DNA from: Burkholderiales bacterium
Lineage (GTDB): Bacteria > Pseudomonadota > Gammaproteobacteria > Burkholderiales > Casimicrobiaceae
Assembly: GCA_025354165.1 (NCBI GenBank)
Contig: JANXNI010000059.1
Location: forward strand, 1 to 56,704
Length of the DNA: 56,704 nucleotides
Direction: 5' to 3'
In this document: one piece after another, positions 26,496 through 34,887 of the stretch
Layout: each line of letters starts with the position of its first letter
How positions within the stretch are numbered: the first letter of the stretch is position 1
Notes under the pieces: model-generated
The model's database searches: none
The model's input: the letters and a program-made list of their open reading frames with translations, nothing else
What the model was told of the DNA's origin: nothing
Position numbers and translations under genes: made by a program

Positions 26496-26683
26496 TTCAT
26501 AAATATCGTCGCAATGCAGCCTTCAAAAAAACCTTCCCGTAATTCATCTATCGCAGGCTACGTGTACGCTGAACGAGCCTCAGATTATCTTGATTTGGAA
26601 TAAGAAAACGCCAACAGGGCATGGTTCGCGCGCGCATCGCCCCATAAAATTGAGAGAATTCAATCTCATACAAAAATCCTGCC
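26496..26683. other. Gene-free stretch upstream of the ferredoxin-NADP reductase gene
   Basis: No coding potential is seen. The only structure noticed is a short inverted repeat, ATTGAGAGAATTCAATCTCA at about 26648-26667, 17 bases before the GTG start, which may belong to the promoter or an operator. I cannot assign a regulator. Confidence 0.35.
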
Positions 26684-27775
26684 GTGGACATGACTGTTAA
26701 TCCTGCAATTCCTGAAGCCGTCGCCAACGCTGGTGGCCCTATCGAAGCCGACGCCGTCATCATTGGCGCTGGCCCCGTCGGCCTGTTTCAGGTGTTCGAA
26801 CTCGGCCTGCTGGAGATCAAGGCGCACGTCATCGACTCATTGGTGCAGGCGGGCGGACAGCCAATTGAGCTGTATCCCGACAAGCCGATTTACGACATCC
26901 CGGCGATTCCGGTATGCACCGGGCAAGAGTTGACGACGAGCTTGCTCAAGCAGTGCGAGCCGTTCAAACCGACGTTTCATCTCGGGCAGGAAGTCAGCCT
27001 CGTCGCTAAACGCGAAGATGGCCGCTTTGATGTCGCAACCGCTGCCGGCACTAACTTCATCACCAAAACGATTTTTATCGCGGGCGGTGTTGGCGCGTTT
27101 CAGCCGCGCAAGCCAAAGGTCGAAGGCATCACCCAGTTTGAAGAAAACGGGCAGCTCGCCTACCGTGTTCGCGATCCGCAAAAGTATGCTGGCAAGAACG
27201 TCGTCATTCTCGGCGGCGGTGATTCTGCGCTTGACTGGGCGTTGGCGCTACAACCGGTGGCCGAATCGGTGACGCTCATTCATCGCCGCGACGAATTCCG
27301 CGCTGCGCCCGCCAGCGTCGCCAAAATGAAGGCGATGGCCGAGGCACATCAGATGATGCACATCACCGGTCAGATCACCGGTTTTGAGGCGGAAGACGGC
27401 GTGCTGAAAGAAGTGAAAGTGACGAGTCTGGACGCGGTGACACGTCGCTTGCCGCTCGATAATCTGCTCGCGTTTTTTGGCTTGTCGCCGCGCTTGGGGC
27501 CAATCGCCGAATGGGGTTTGGACATCGAGCGCCGTCAGGTGAAAGTGGACACTGAGAAGTTCGAAACCAGCATTCCCGGCATCTTCGCTGTCGGCGACAT
27601 CAACACCTATCCCGGCAAGAAAAAACTCATCCTGTCGGGTTTCCACGAAGCTGCACTCGCCGCGTTCGGTGCCGCAAAATACATCTTCCCGGACAAGAAG
27701 GTGACGCTGCAATACACCACGACGAGCACCAAACTACACACGGTTTTGGGCGTTGAATCGCCGGTTTTTGACTAA
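26684..27775 (+). CDS. Ferredoxin/flavodoxin-NADP+ reductase, thioredoxin-reductase-like type
   Basis: The product is an FAD- and NADPH-binding oxidoreductase of 363 residues. The FAD-binding motif [18 protein letters not shown] is near 24-40, the NADP-binding motif [15 protein letters not shown] lies in the middle followed by [16 protein letters not shown], and the FAD-tail segment [20 protein letters not shown] is near the C-terminus. There is no CxxC redox pair of true thioredoxin reductase, which places it with the ferredoxin-NADP reductase group. Two starts are possible, GTG 26684 and ATG 26690. Confidence 0.92.
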   Translation: MDMTVNPAIPEAVANAGGPIEADAVIIGAGPVGLFQVFELGLLEIKAHVIDSLVQAGGQPIELYPDKPIYDIPAIPVCTGQELTTSLLKQCEPFKPTFHLGQEVSLVAKREDGRFDVATAAGTNFITKTIFIAGGVGAFQPRKPKVEGITQFEENGQLAYRVRDPQKYAGKNVVILGGGDSALDWALALQPVAESVTLIHRRDEFRAAPASVAKMKAMAEAHQMMHITGQITGFEAEDGVLKEVKVTSLDAVTRRLPLDNLLAFFGLSPRLGPIAEWGLDIERRQVKVDTEKFETSIPGIFAVGDINTYPGKKKLILSGFHEAALAAFGAAKYIFPDKKVTLQYTTTSTKLHTVLGVESPVFD

Positions 27776-27788
27776 CCGCTTTTCGCAA

Positions 27789-27904
27789 TAGCTTTTGCAT
27801 AAAAGCCCCATTGAATGGGGGCTAAGAGCGCTAAAAATCGATAGTCAACTCTAGCACAATTGCCGCTTGAGCTCCACAGCAGCGGTCGTTTCAGCCAAAA
27901 GCTG
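27789..27904. repeat. 116-bp gene-end palindrome, copy E
   Basis: It begins TAGCTTTTGCATAAAAGCC and ends GCCAAAAGCTG. The left arm has its own hairpin, AGCCCC-ATTGAAT-GGGGGCT, and the centre reads AAATCGATAGTCAACT. It starts 13 bases after the reductase stop and ends 19 bases before the stop of the convergent VOC gene. Confidence 0.8.
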
Positions 27905-27923
27905 CTGACGAGTTCGCAGCGCG

Positions 27924-28304
27924 CTAATTCATCGAATGCAACCCAACGCGGTTGCCTTCAATGTCCAGAAAATGTGCGAAAAAGCCCATGCCTTCTGCGA
28001 TTAGGGTTTTCGGCGTGAGAATCTTTCCGCCAGCCGCTTCCACGCGCCCGAGCACCACGGCCAAATCACCGCCGCAGGCCAGATAAACCAGCGTGCCCAT
28101 CGTGCTCGGCACGTGACCGTCGACCTTGATGATCGCACCACCGACGCCCTTGCCCTGCTCGTGCGGCAGGAAACCCATGTGCGCGGGCCCCATCGGCATC
28201 TCCGGCATATCAAAATCAAAAATGGCGTTGTAAAACTTTTTCGCACGCGCGAAATCGATCACCGGAATTTCAAACCAGCTGATCGCATTGACGGTCATTT
28301 CCAT
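27924..28304 (-). CDS. VOC/glyoxalase-fold protein
   Basis: The product has 126 residues from the ATG at 28304, preceded by a near-perfect AAGGAGG; a longer open frame upstream lacks such support. It shows the usual single-domain VOC pattern: WFEIPVIDFARAKKFYNAIF at the N-terminus, LVYLACGGDLAVVLGRVEAAGGKILTPK in the middle split over two strands, and GFFAHFLDIEGNRVGLHS at the end. The family includes glyoxalase-like and antibiotic-resistance-like proteins; no substrate can be named. It converges on the reductase gene. Confidence 0.88.
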   Translation of the reverse strand: MEMTVNAISWFEIPVIDFARAKKFYNAIFDFDMPEMPMGPAHMGFLPHEQGKGVGGAIIKVDGHVPSTMGTLVYLACGGDLAVVLGRVEAAGGKILTPKTLIAEGMGFFAHFLDIEGNRVGLHSMN

Positions 28305-28405
28305 AAAACCTCCTTGGGTTGTTGCTAGGCTCATCGTCACGCCGTGCGCTTGGCTTGTACGCACATTCGATAGTATCCGGGCGATCACATTTTCTGTCTA
28401 CCCCT

Positions 28406-28867
28406 ATGCACCTTGCCCTTGAATCGGCCGATCAGCCGGACGTTATCGCACTCATCGACGCGCTGGACGCCTATCAGGGCGCACTCTACCCGCCGGAGAG
28501 CAATTACCACCTGAGCGTGGAGGCGCTCAAGCAACCGAACGTGCTGTTTTGCGTGGTGCGTGATGACGATGGCGCAGCCCTCGGATGCGGCGCAGTTGTG
28601 CTGCTGGAAGGCTACGGCGAGCTGAAGCGCATGTACGTGAATCCCGGACATCGTGGTCGCGGCATCGCCAAAGCCATCATCACGTTTCTGGAGCACGAAG
28701 CGGCACGTCGCGACTACACAATTTTGAGGCTCGAAACCGGAATCCATCAGGCCGAAGCGCTGGGCCTCTACGGGCGAGCTGGCTACGTGCGACGCGGGCG
28801 CTACGGCGACTATCCCGAGGATCCGCTCTCTGTGTTCATGGAGAAGAAAATCGTACCGCTGGCGTGA
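28406..28867 (+). CDS. GNAT-family N-acetyltransferase
   Basis: The product has 153 residues from ATG 28406. The acetyl-CoA-binding segment is GELKRMYVNPGHRGRGIAKA with the R/Q-x-x-G-x-G/A core as HRGRGIA, followed by IITFLEHEAARRDYTILRLE and a C-terminal EALGLYGRAGYVRRG strand-helix pair. The frame is open upstream to 28319, but that region overlaps the leader of the divergent VOC gene. Substrate unknown. It is divergent from the VOC gene with 101 bases between the starts. Confidence 0.9.
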   Translation: MHLALESADQPDVIALIDALDAYQGALYPPESNYHLSVEALKQPNVLFCVVRDDDGAALGCGAVVLLEGYGELKRMYVNPGHRGRGIAKAIITFLEHEAARRDYTILRLETGIHQAEALGLYGRAGYVRRGRYGDYPEDPLSVFMEKKIVPLA

Positions 28868-28951
28868 CGCCGCGATGCTAAAACAGTGGCATCACGCGCA
28901 TTGAAGCATAGGCGCGTTGCAACCGATAGTTGTCACCAAGGAGGAGATCAC

Positions 28952-30160
28952 ATGAAAACAATTCGCACGCTCTTGGGCGCGAGCGCTACTGCGCTCACGC
29001 TCGCATTCATCGCAACTGGTAATGCGCAAGCGCAGGCACCTGCCGCGCCTGCCGCAGCCGCACCCCTGATGACCGAGAAGAAAGTGTTCTCGCTGCCGAG
29101 CTACACCACGTTTGGCGGCAAGACGATCAAGAACGTGAAGGTCGGCTATGAAACCTACGGGACGTTGAACGCGAAGGGTGACAACGCCATTTTTGTCCCA
29201 CACTTTTACACCGGCACATCGCACGCGGCGGGCAAGTACAAAGCCGCCGATGCCGCGGCTGGCTATTGGGATGTGATCATCGGCGCGGGCAAACCGATTG
29301 ATACCGACAAGTTCTTCGTCATCAGCGCCGACACATTGTCGAACCTGAACACGAAGGACCCGATGGTCACCACCACCGGACCGTCGTCGATCAACGCCGA
29401 CACCGGCAAGCCGTACGGCATGAGCTTTCCGGTGATCGCAATGCGTGATTCGGTCGCTGTGCACAAGGCGCTCGTTGATTCACTCGGCGTCAAAAAACTC
29501 TATGCGGTAATGGGCGCGTCTGGCGGCAGTCTGCAGACGGTCGAGTGGACGGTGCTTTATCCGGATTTTGTGGATCGCGCGATCCCGGTGATTTCACCGG
29601 GCCTTTCGATCTCGCCGTGGGCGGTCGCGTTGCTCGATATCTGGGTCGCGCCGATCAAGGCTGATCCCAAGTGGAACAACGGCGACTACTACGCGACGGG
29701 AGAGCCGCTCGACGGCATCGCGCTGGCACTGAAACTCGTGACCATCACCACGCGGCACTGGGGCTGGGTTGAAAAAACCTTCGGCTACAAACCGGCTGAC
29801 GCGACGAAACCACCTGTAGAGGCCATCGGCAATCGTTTTGCCAGTGAAGATGCGCTGACCAAAGCCGGCATCGCGCGCGCCGTCACCACCGACGCCAACA
29901 ACTACATCTACATGGCCAAAGCCAACCAGCTGTTCAACGTAGAAGACGAGGCCGCCAAGATCAAAGCCAAATTCCTGTTCCTCCCGGCCCAGAGCGACCT
30001 CGTGTTCCCACCGGAAATGGCAAAGAAAGCCGCAGAGAAATTGCGCGGGCTTGGCAAGTCAGCGGATGTGTTCGTGATCGAAGGCGATGGCGGGCATCTG
30101 GATGGCGTGCTGGCGATTGCCAAAGCGTCGGATGTTATTCGGGCGTTTTTGGCGAAGTAA
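28952..30160 (+). CDS. Secreted alpha/beta hydrolase, homoserine-acetyltransferase-like
   Basis: The product has 402 residues from the ATG at 28952, preceded by AAGGAGGAGATCAC. It has a signal peptide (TLAFIATGNAQA-QAP) and then the MetX-like fold: LPSYTTFGGKTIKNVKVGYE, the nucleophile elbow GASGGSLQTVEW, the acidic residue region LPAQSDLVFPPEMA and the catalytic histidine in EGDGGHLDGV. Because it is exported it is unlikely to make methionine; members of this group are often esterases or acyltransferases of unknown role. Confidence 0.88.
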   Translation: MKTIRTLLGASATALTLAFIATGNAQAQAPAAPAAAAPLMTEKKVFSLPSYTTFGGKTIKNVKVGYETYGTLNAKGDNAIFVPHFYTGTSHAAGKYKAADAAAGYWDVIIGAGKPIDTDKFFVISADTLSNLNTKDPMVTTTGPSSINADTGKPYGMSFPVIAMRDSVAVHKALVDSLGVKKLYAVMGASGGSLQTVEWTVLYPDFVDRAIPVISPGLSISPWAVALLDIWVAPIKADPKWNNGDYYATGEPLDGIALALKLVTITTRHWGWVEKTFGYKPADATKPPVEAIGNRFASEDALTKAGIARAVTTDANNYIYMAKANQLFNVEDEAAKIKAKFLFLPAQSDLVFPPEMAKKAAEKLRGLGKSADVFVIEGDGGHLDGVLAIAKASDVIRAFLAK

Positions 30161-30173
30161 GTGGGCGAATTCT

Positions 30174-30788
30174 GTGTCTGATTCTGGCGATCTTGGACGA
30201 CCTAAGCGCACCTACTTGGCTCCCGCTAGCGTGACAATCGGGATCGAGTCAGACTTGGTCGATTTGCCTAAGATTCCTTTGTCGATGAGTGCGATCGTTT
30301 CGTTTGAAGGAGATGCTTCCGACGGTGCAATCGTTCGACTGCTGCAACCGGCATTGCTCGAAATCAGAGCTGCACTTCGACGCGATCCCGGTGCACTTAT
30401 GTCTCTTACACCGCGTCAATTGGAAGAGTTGATCGCAGCTGCATACGACAGCGCCGGTTTCGACCAAGTCATTCTCACACCACGTAGCGGTGATTTCGGT
30501 CGAGATGTAATTGCTACCAAGAATGGTTGGGGTAGCGTGCGAATTATTGATCAGGTGAAGGCTTATAAGGCGGAACACAGAGTAACTGCCAACGACGTGA
30601 GAGCTCTATTGGGTGTATTGCATGGTGACCGCAGTGCGACAAAGGGCGTCGTTACAACAACGTCTGAATTCGCACCAGGCATAGCGACAGATCCGTTCAT
30701 TGCTCCGTTTATGCCTTATCGCCTTGAGCTAATCAACGGTAAAAATCTCGTCGACAGGTTGCGGGCCTTATCGACGAAGGCTGGTTAA
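30174..30788 (+). CDS. Mrr-like restriction-endonuclease-fold protein
   Basis: About 204 residues from the GTG at 30174 (an ATG at 30285 is an alternative). The C-terminal domain carries the Mrr-cat signature: LTPRQLEELIAAAYDSAGF, GDFGRDVIATK with the catalytic aspartate, and IDQVKAYK with the Q-x-K pair. Such domains cut DNA, often methylated DNA. No methyltransferase or helicase partner is adjacent, so it is an orphan. Codon use is somewhat more AT-rich than its neighbours by eye, hinting at transfer. The N-terminal 70 residues are not recognised. Confidence 0.75.
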   Translation: MSDSGDLGRPKRTYLAPASVTIGIESDLVDLPKIPLSMSAIVSFEGDASDGAIVRLLQPALLEIRAALRRDPGALMSLTPRQLEELIAAAYDSAGFDQVILTPRSGDFGRDVIATKNGWGSVRIIDQVKAYKAEHRVTANDVRALLGVLHGDRSATKGVVTTTSEFAPGIATDPFIAPFMPYRLELINGKNLVDRLRALSTKAG

Positions 30789-30816
30789 CTCCGCAAATCC
30801 GAGCGAGGAGAAATTC

Positions 30817-31200
30817 ATGACTGGATGGCCAAACAGCATCGGCGCAATCACGCTCTTCGTGGAAGACCTCGCGGCTTCGAAAGCGTTCTATCTGAAGGTC
30901 TTCGGCCTGCCGGTGGTTTTTGAGAACGATGATTCAGTCGTCTTCAAAATTGGCGCGACGCTCATCAATCTGCTGTTGATCAGTCAGGCGAATGAACTGA
31001 TTGAGCCTGCAAAGGTGGGAACAAGGGACGCTGGGCCGCGCATGGTGTTCAGCATTGACGTTGATGAGGTGGACGCGATGTGCGCGAAGCTGACCGGCCT
31101 TGGCGTGACGCTGCTGAACGGGCCGATGGATCGGCCTTGGGGTATCCGGACGGCTAGCTTCTGCGATCCATCGGGTCACATTTGGGAGATTGGGAAGTAG
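30817..31200 (+). CDS. VOC/glyoxalase-fold protein
   Basis: The product has 127 residues and begins at an ATG with GAGGAG upstream. Family pattern: ITLFVEDLAASKAFYLKVFG, VVFENDDSVVFKIGATLINL, DVDEVDAMCAKLTGLGVTLL, then RTASFCDPSGHIWEIGK with the metal-ligand-type glutamate near the end. It is a single-domain VOC protein, not closely similar by eye to the one at 27924. Its TAG stop falls inside an 11-bp-stem hairpin. Confidence 0.88.
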   Translation: MTGWPNSIGAITLFVEDLAASKAFYLKVFGLPVVFENDDSVVFKIGATLINLLLISQANELIEPAKVGTRDAGPRMVFSIDVDEVDAMCAKLTGLGVTLLNGPMDRPWGIRTASFCDPSGHIWEIGK

Positions 31201-31222
31201 GGTGCGTTGAAAACGCACCCTA
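31198..31222. terminator. Perfect hairpin at the VOC stop codon
   Basis: TAGGGTGCGTT and AACGCACCCTA form an 11-bp perfect stem with a GAA loop. The VOC stop codon is the first three bases. There is no T-run, so it may be a convergent-gene hairpin or a copy of a common GTAGGGTGCG-type palindrome. A comparable hairpin lies at the same relative place near the intact dehydrogenase gene (33137-33164). Confidence 0.55.
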
Positions 31223-31228
31223 CGTCGA

Positions 31229-31414
31229 TCAAACGCTAGTCATCGCCACCGTCTTGGTATTCAGATAAGCCTCAAGCGCTTCCGGGCCGCCTTCGCTGCC
31301 GTAGCCTGAGTCCTTGATGCCACCGAACGGCAACTCGGCCCACGGTGCGGCTTGCGGGTTGATCCGCAGCATGCCGGTTTGCACCTGGCGTGACAGCATA
31401 TGCGCGTTTTTCAT
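31229..31414 (-). pseudogene. Truncated 3' copy of the aldehyde dehydrogenase gene
   Basis: The translated fragment ends [35 protein letters not shown], identical or nearly so to the last 60 residues of the dehydrogenase at 33171-34607. Homology stops abruptly at the residues KNAH; sequence beyond is unrelated. DNA identity over about 190 bases is high (above 85 percent by eye). Differences include W-I-N-Q to R-I-N-P, so it is an older duplication with drift. It lacks the catalytic part and cannot be functional. Confidence 0.85.
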
Positions 31415-31628
31415 CTGCTGGTAAAGCATATGCGGACAATCCGTAATTCCATTCCTAAATCGATAGTGACTTTGTCGCCGTCTATGGTTCCGGTCATCAA
31501 CTTAGTTGATCTTGAGGCGTCGCGCTGTGATCAAAAGCCAATGTCATATTTCTGTTGTGGAATCCGTCTCTAACAGTGTTACCCGACGTTGGGCGTAATT
31601 CGGGCCAGTCGGGGACCTTCCGATTGCC

Positions 31629-32540
31629 ATGATCGTCGTATCTGAACGCGTAAATACTGTGAAAAAAACACTCAATCTTCCCAAATTTGACGCGACGCTC
31701 AATACCGACGTGTGTGATGCACGGAATAACGCGGAACTGACGTTGAAACTTAAACTGGGCTTTCGCCAGATCAACCCGGTCGGCGGTGCCGCTTCTGGCA
31801 TGTACAACGACTATGGCAGCGCGACGGGTACACCGCGCAAGATCGTCAAGTGGACGCCAGGCGAATGGGCTGCCTGGAAGTCCAACTTTGTGCGTTCTGC
31901 CCAGGCTTTCTGGCACGGGAAGTTCTGGCTGGTCAACCAGCTCGGGTACTTCGGCTACAAGGTCGGGGCGCAAATTTATCTGCCCAACATCTGGTGTCGA
32001 TTCGAAATGGTCGGCAGCGAAGCGTCGAGCGGCGTACACCATCATGTCATTGACGTGGTGCGGCTTGATGTCACCGAGAATTGGTTTGGCTCGCACTCGA
32101 CGCTCTACGACAGCCTCGACACGCGCTCGGTGCAGAAGGGAACCGATAGTGCGGGCCACGCCATCATGCAACGTGCCCACGTGCATGAGGTTGGCCACCT
32201 GCTCGGACTCGGCCACGTGGACATCGGCAAAGCCCACTGCCTGGCGACGACCAATACTAACGCGTCGGCGTGCTACGGGATTGCGGATCAGGACAAAAAC
32301 TCGGTGATGGGGCAGGGCATGCAGTTGCGCCCGGAGCACGCCGAACCCTGGATGACGGCAATGCGTGAATTCGTGAAGGTTGAAACCAAGTCGACGGTCT
32401 ACACGATCCCGCCCGCCACGGGGCTGCAGATTGCCCTTCGAGTGCTCGATGTGCTGGTTCCGTTTGTGCCAAAAATGCAGCGACAATATCCGCGTAAACC
32501 TGCCGAGGTGGAAGCTCGGACGTTGATAACGGCGCGATGA
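31629..32540 (+). CDS. Metzincin-type zinc metalloprotease-like protein
   Basis: The product has 303 residues. The motif HEVGHLLGLGH (186-196) is a complete metzincin zinc site (HExxHxxGxxH), followed by a Met-turn-like SVMGQGM (225-231). There is no N-terminal signal peptide or membrane segment; the N-terminus reads MIVVSERVNTVKKTLNLP. Outside the catalytic motif I recognise nothing. It sits between the truncated and the intact dehydrogenase copies, followed 76 bases later by a secreted small protein. A secreted-effector or non-classical export role is possible but unproven. Confidence 0.75.
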   Translation: MIVVSERVNTVKKTLNLPKFDATLNTDVCDARNNAELTLKLKLGFRQINPVGGAASGMYNDYGSATGTPRKIVKWTPGEWAAWKSNFVRSAQAFWHGKFWLVNQLGYFGYKVGAQIYLPNIWCRFEMVGSEASSGVHHHVIDVVRLDVTENWFGSHSTLYDSLDTRSVQKGTDSAGHAIMQRAHVHEVGHLLGLGHVDIGKAHCLATTNTNASACYGIADQDKNSVMGQGMQLRPEHAEPWMTAMREFVKVETKSTVYTIPPATGLQIALRVLDVLVPFVPKMQRQYPRKPAEVEARTLITAR

Positions 32541-32616
32541 GCGTGGTCATCCATCGACACTGGGATGCCGTTTATATTGACCATCTCGTACTTTTGTCCG
32601 CTTTCATCCGCGACCC

Positions 32617-33051
32617 ATGAAAACTCTCTACACCTCTCTCGTCGCCTGCGTGTTCGGTGTCGGTGCTCTGGCAGCTATGCCCGCAGCCGCAGATAACACC
32701 TCGAACGCGCAGAAGGCATCCCAGAAGTCCGCAGCCAAAAAGGATAGCAAACTCATGTCAACCTCGAAGAAATGCCCGCCGGGCAACTTGCACCGTTCAC
32801 GTTGCATGATCGAACTCCTGCTCGAAGACCTGACGGCGAATTACGGCGGCGTAGGCGGTGGCGGAATCTCGTCGATCAAGGCTGCGTCCTCAACGTCGTA
32901 CATCGTGTCATTGCCGCAGGAAGAACGGATTGATCTGTTGACGTACGAGTTCGAGGTGACGGCTGATGGCTCGGTCAGCGTCAAGAGCAAGGTCGCTTCC
33001 ACGCAAGACGTCGGGCGACCGTCGTTAACGGACAACGGCGTAAAAAAATAG
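32617..33051 (+). CDS. Small secreted protein of unknown function
   Basis: The product has 144 residues with a clear signal peptide (VACVFGVGALAAMPAAA-DN). A Lys/Ser/Ala-rich segment, a CPPGNLHRSRC loop with two cysteines that could form a disulfide, a Gly-rich patch (YGGVGGGGISS) and a beta-rich C-terminus (YEFEVTADGSVSVKSKV) follow. I recognise no family. Proximity to the metalloprotease suggests a partner, chaperone or inhibitor, which is speculation. Confidence 0.65.
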   Translation: MKTLYTSLVACVFGVGALAAMPAAADNTSNAQKASQKSAAKKDSKLMSTSKKCPPGNLHRSRCMIELLLEDLTANYGGVGGGGISSIKAASSTSYIVSLPQEERIDLLTYEFEVTADGSVSVKSKVASTQDVGRPSLTDNGVKK

Positions 33052-33136
33052 CTGGACGCCACAACTGCAAATACTCCCGTAAATGGGGCGCCGTGTGCAG
33101 TTTTCTGAGGCTTGCGCCGAATGGCGATCTGGCGGG

Positions 33137-33164
33137 CACGCATTTACCGAAATGCGCGCCCTTT
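33137..33164. terminator. Hairpin between convergent genes
   Basis: GGGCACGCATTT and AAATGCGCGCCC pair with one mismatch around an ACCG loop, followed on the + strand by TTTC. It lies just beyond the dehydrogenase 3' end and mirrors the hairpin at 31198-31222 near the truncated copy, so the duplication may have included it. Confidence 0.5.
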
Positions 33165-33170
33165 CATCGA

Positions 33171-34607
33171 TTAAACGCTAGTCATCGCCACCGTCTTGGT
33201 GTTGAGGTACGCCTCAAGCGCTTCCGGGCCGCCTTCGCTGCCGTAGCCGGAGTCCTTGATGCCGCCGAACGGCAGCTCGGCCCACGGCGCGGCTTGCTGG
33301 TTGATCCAGAGCATGCCGGTTTGCATCTGGCTTGAGAGAATGTGGGCGTTCTTGATGCTGCTGGTGAACGCGTAAGCCGACAAGCCGAACGGCAGACGGT
33401 TTGCTTCAGCAATCGCTTCGTCGAGCGTTTTGAAGCTGCGCACGGCCGCCATTGGGCCAAACGGTTCGTTGTTGAACACGGAACTGTCCAAGGGCGCGTC
33501 CAGAATCACGGTCGGCTGGAAGAAGTTGCCGGTGGTGCCGATGCGTTCACCGCCGGTGGCGATGGTGGCGCCGCGCTTGATGGCGTCTTCGGTAATTTCC
33601 TGCATCGCAGTGACGCGGCGCGGGTTGGCGAGCGGGCCCATCTGAATGCCCGCCTCCATGCCGGAACCGACCTTGAGCCCTTGCGTGTATTTGACGAAAC
33701 CAGCGACGAATTCTTCGCGTGCGGATTCTTCAACAAGGAAGCGCGTCGGCGAGATGCAAACTTGCCCCGCGTTGCGGAATTTCGCCCCGGCGATCACTTT
33801 GACTGCGTGCGCGATGTTGGCGTCGCCGGCAACGATCACGGGCGCGTGGCCGCCGAGTTCCATCGTCAGCCGCTTCATGTGTTTGCCCGCGAGCGACGCG
33901 AGCATCTTGCCTACGGGCGTGGAGCCGGTGAACGTGATTTTACGGATGACTGGATGCGGAATCAGGTAATTGCTGATTTCGGCCGGGTCACCGTACACGA
34001 GACCGACGACGCCTGCGGGCAGGCCCGCGTCGACGAACGCACGGATGAGTTCGGCGGGCGAGGCGGGCGTTTCTTCCGCCGCCTTGACGATCATTGAGCA
34101 GCCCGTGGCGAGTGCGCCGCAGAGCTTCCTCACCACCTGATTGATCGGGAAATTCCACGGTGTGAACGCGGCGACCGGGCCGATTGGCTCCTTGAGCACC
34201 ATTTGCTGCTGCGCCATCGAGCGCGGCGACACGATGCGCCCGTAAACGCGGCGGCCTTCTTCGGCAAACCATTCGATGATGTCGACCGACATGCCGATTT
34301 CAATCTTCGCCTCAACCAATGGTTTGCCTTGTTCCAGCGTCATCACGTGGGCGATTGCATCGGTGCGCTCACGCAGCAATTGGGCGGCTGCGCGCATGAT
34401 CTTTGAGCGCTCAACGGCGGGCGTGTTTTTCCAGACGGCGAAGCCTTTGGCGGCGGCGGCCAGCGCTTCGTCAAGATCAGCGATAGTGGCTTTGGCGACT
34501 GTGCCAATAACGCCGCCGTCGGCGGGGTTATGCACCGGCAGCGTCGCGCCGCCACGGGCTTCGCGCCACTCGTTGTTGATGAGGAGTTGAACGTTGGGAT
34601 AGGTCAT
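33171..34607 (-). CDS. NAD(P)-dependent aldehyde dehydrogenase (succinate-semialdehyde type)
   Basis: The enzyme oxidises an aldehyde to its acid, most likely succinate or glutarate semialdehyde. From the ATG at 34607 it has 478 residues. Signatures: [27 protein letters not shown], the catalytic glutamate in [11 protein letters not shown], the catalytic cysteine in [12 protein letters not shown], and [14 protein letters not shown] near the end, typical of the GabD group. A longer upstream frame lacks a credible start. The final 60 codons are duplicated at 31229-31414. Confidence 0.9.
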   Translation of the reverse strand: MTYPNVQLLINNEWREARGGATLPVHNPADGGVIGTVAKATIADLDEALAAAAKGFAVWKNTPAVERSKIMRAAAQLLRERTDAIAHVMTLEQGKPLVEAKIEIGMSVDIIEWFAEEGRRVYGRIVSPRSMAQQQMVLKEPIGPVAAFTPWNFPINQVVRKLCGALATGCSMIVKAAEETPASPAELIRAFVDAGLPAGVVGLVYGDPAEISNYLIPHPVIRKITFTGSTPVGKMLASLAGKHMKRLTMELGGHAPVIVAGDANIAHAVKVIAGAKFRNAGQVCISPTRFLVEESAREEFVAGFVKYTQGLKVGSGMEAGIQMGPLANPRRVTAMQEITEDAIKRGATIATGGERIGTTGNFFQPTVILDAPLDSSVFNNEPFGPMAAVRSFKTLDEAIAEANRLPFGLSAYAFTSSIKNAHILSSQMQTGMLWINQQAAPWAELPFGGIKDSGYGSEGGPEALEAYLNTKTVAMTSV

Positions 34608-34769
34608 GATGGTCGATTCAAAAAAGAATGAGTGGGGATGCCAGTGAACGAATTCAGGGTAGCGCGCCTGCGGCAGCGGTTGCACCTGCGGATCGCAACT
34701 AAGGTTCATATTGTCTCGCAAGCCCGATAAATCAATCGCCGCGCGCTGCAATTTTGGGCCTCCGGTCGA

Positions 34770-34835
34770 AATTGTGCGACCTTAAGCGTTTTGGCGCTCC
34801 AGCCCTCGTTTAATAAGGGCTGCAAGGAAAAGCTG
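34770..34835. repeat. Partial copy G of the gene-end palindrome
   Basis: It ends AAGGAAAAGCTG and carries a hairpin AGCCCT-CGTTTAATA-AGGGCT. In reverse complement it aligns well with the right arm of copy F (CAGCTTTTCCTTGCAGCC; GAGCG-CA-A; GTCG). The other half is not recognisable. It lies about 50 bases downstream of the moaA stop, again at a gene end. Confidence 0.6.
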
Positions 34836-34887
34836 TTTGTTATCCCGCTGGTTGCCTATTGACCGGTGTATCGTCCCCAGACGCAGT

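Noticed and set aside
31229-31429. Small independent gene of 66 codons
   Set aside because: It is the drifted 3' fragment of the dehydrogenase gene, with no start signals of its own.
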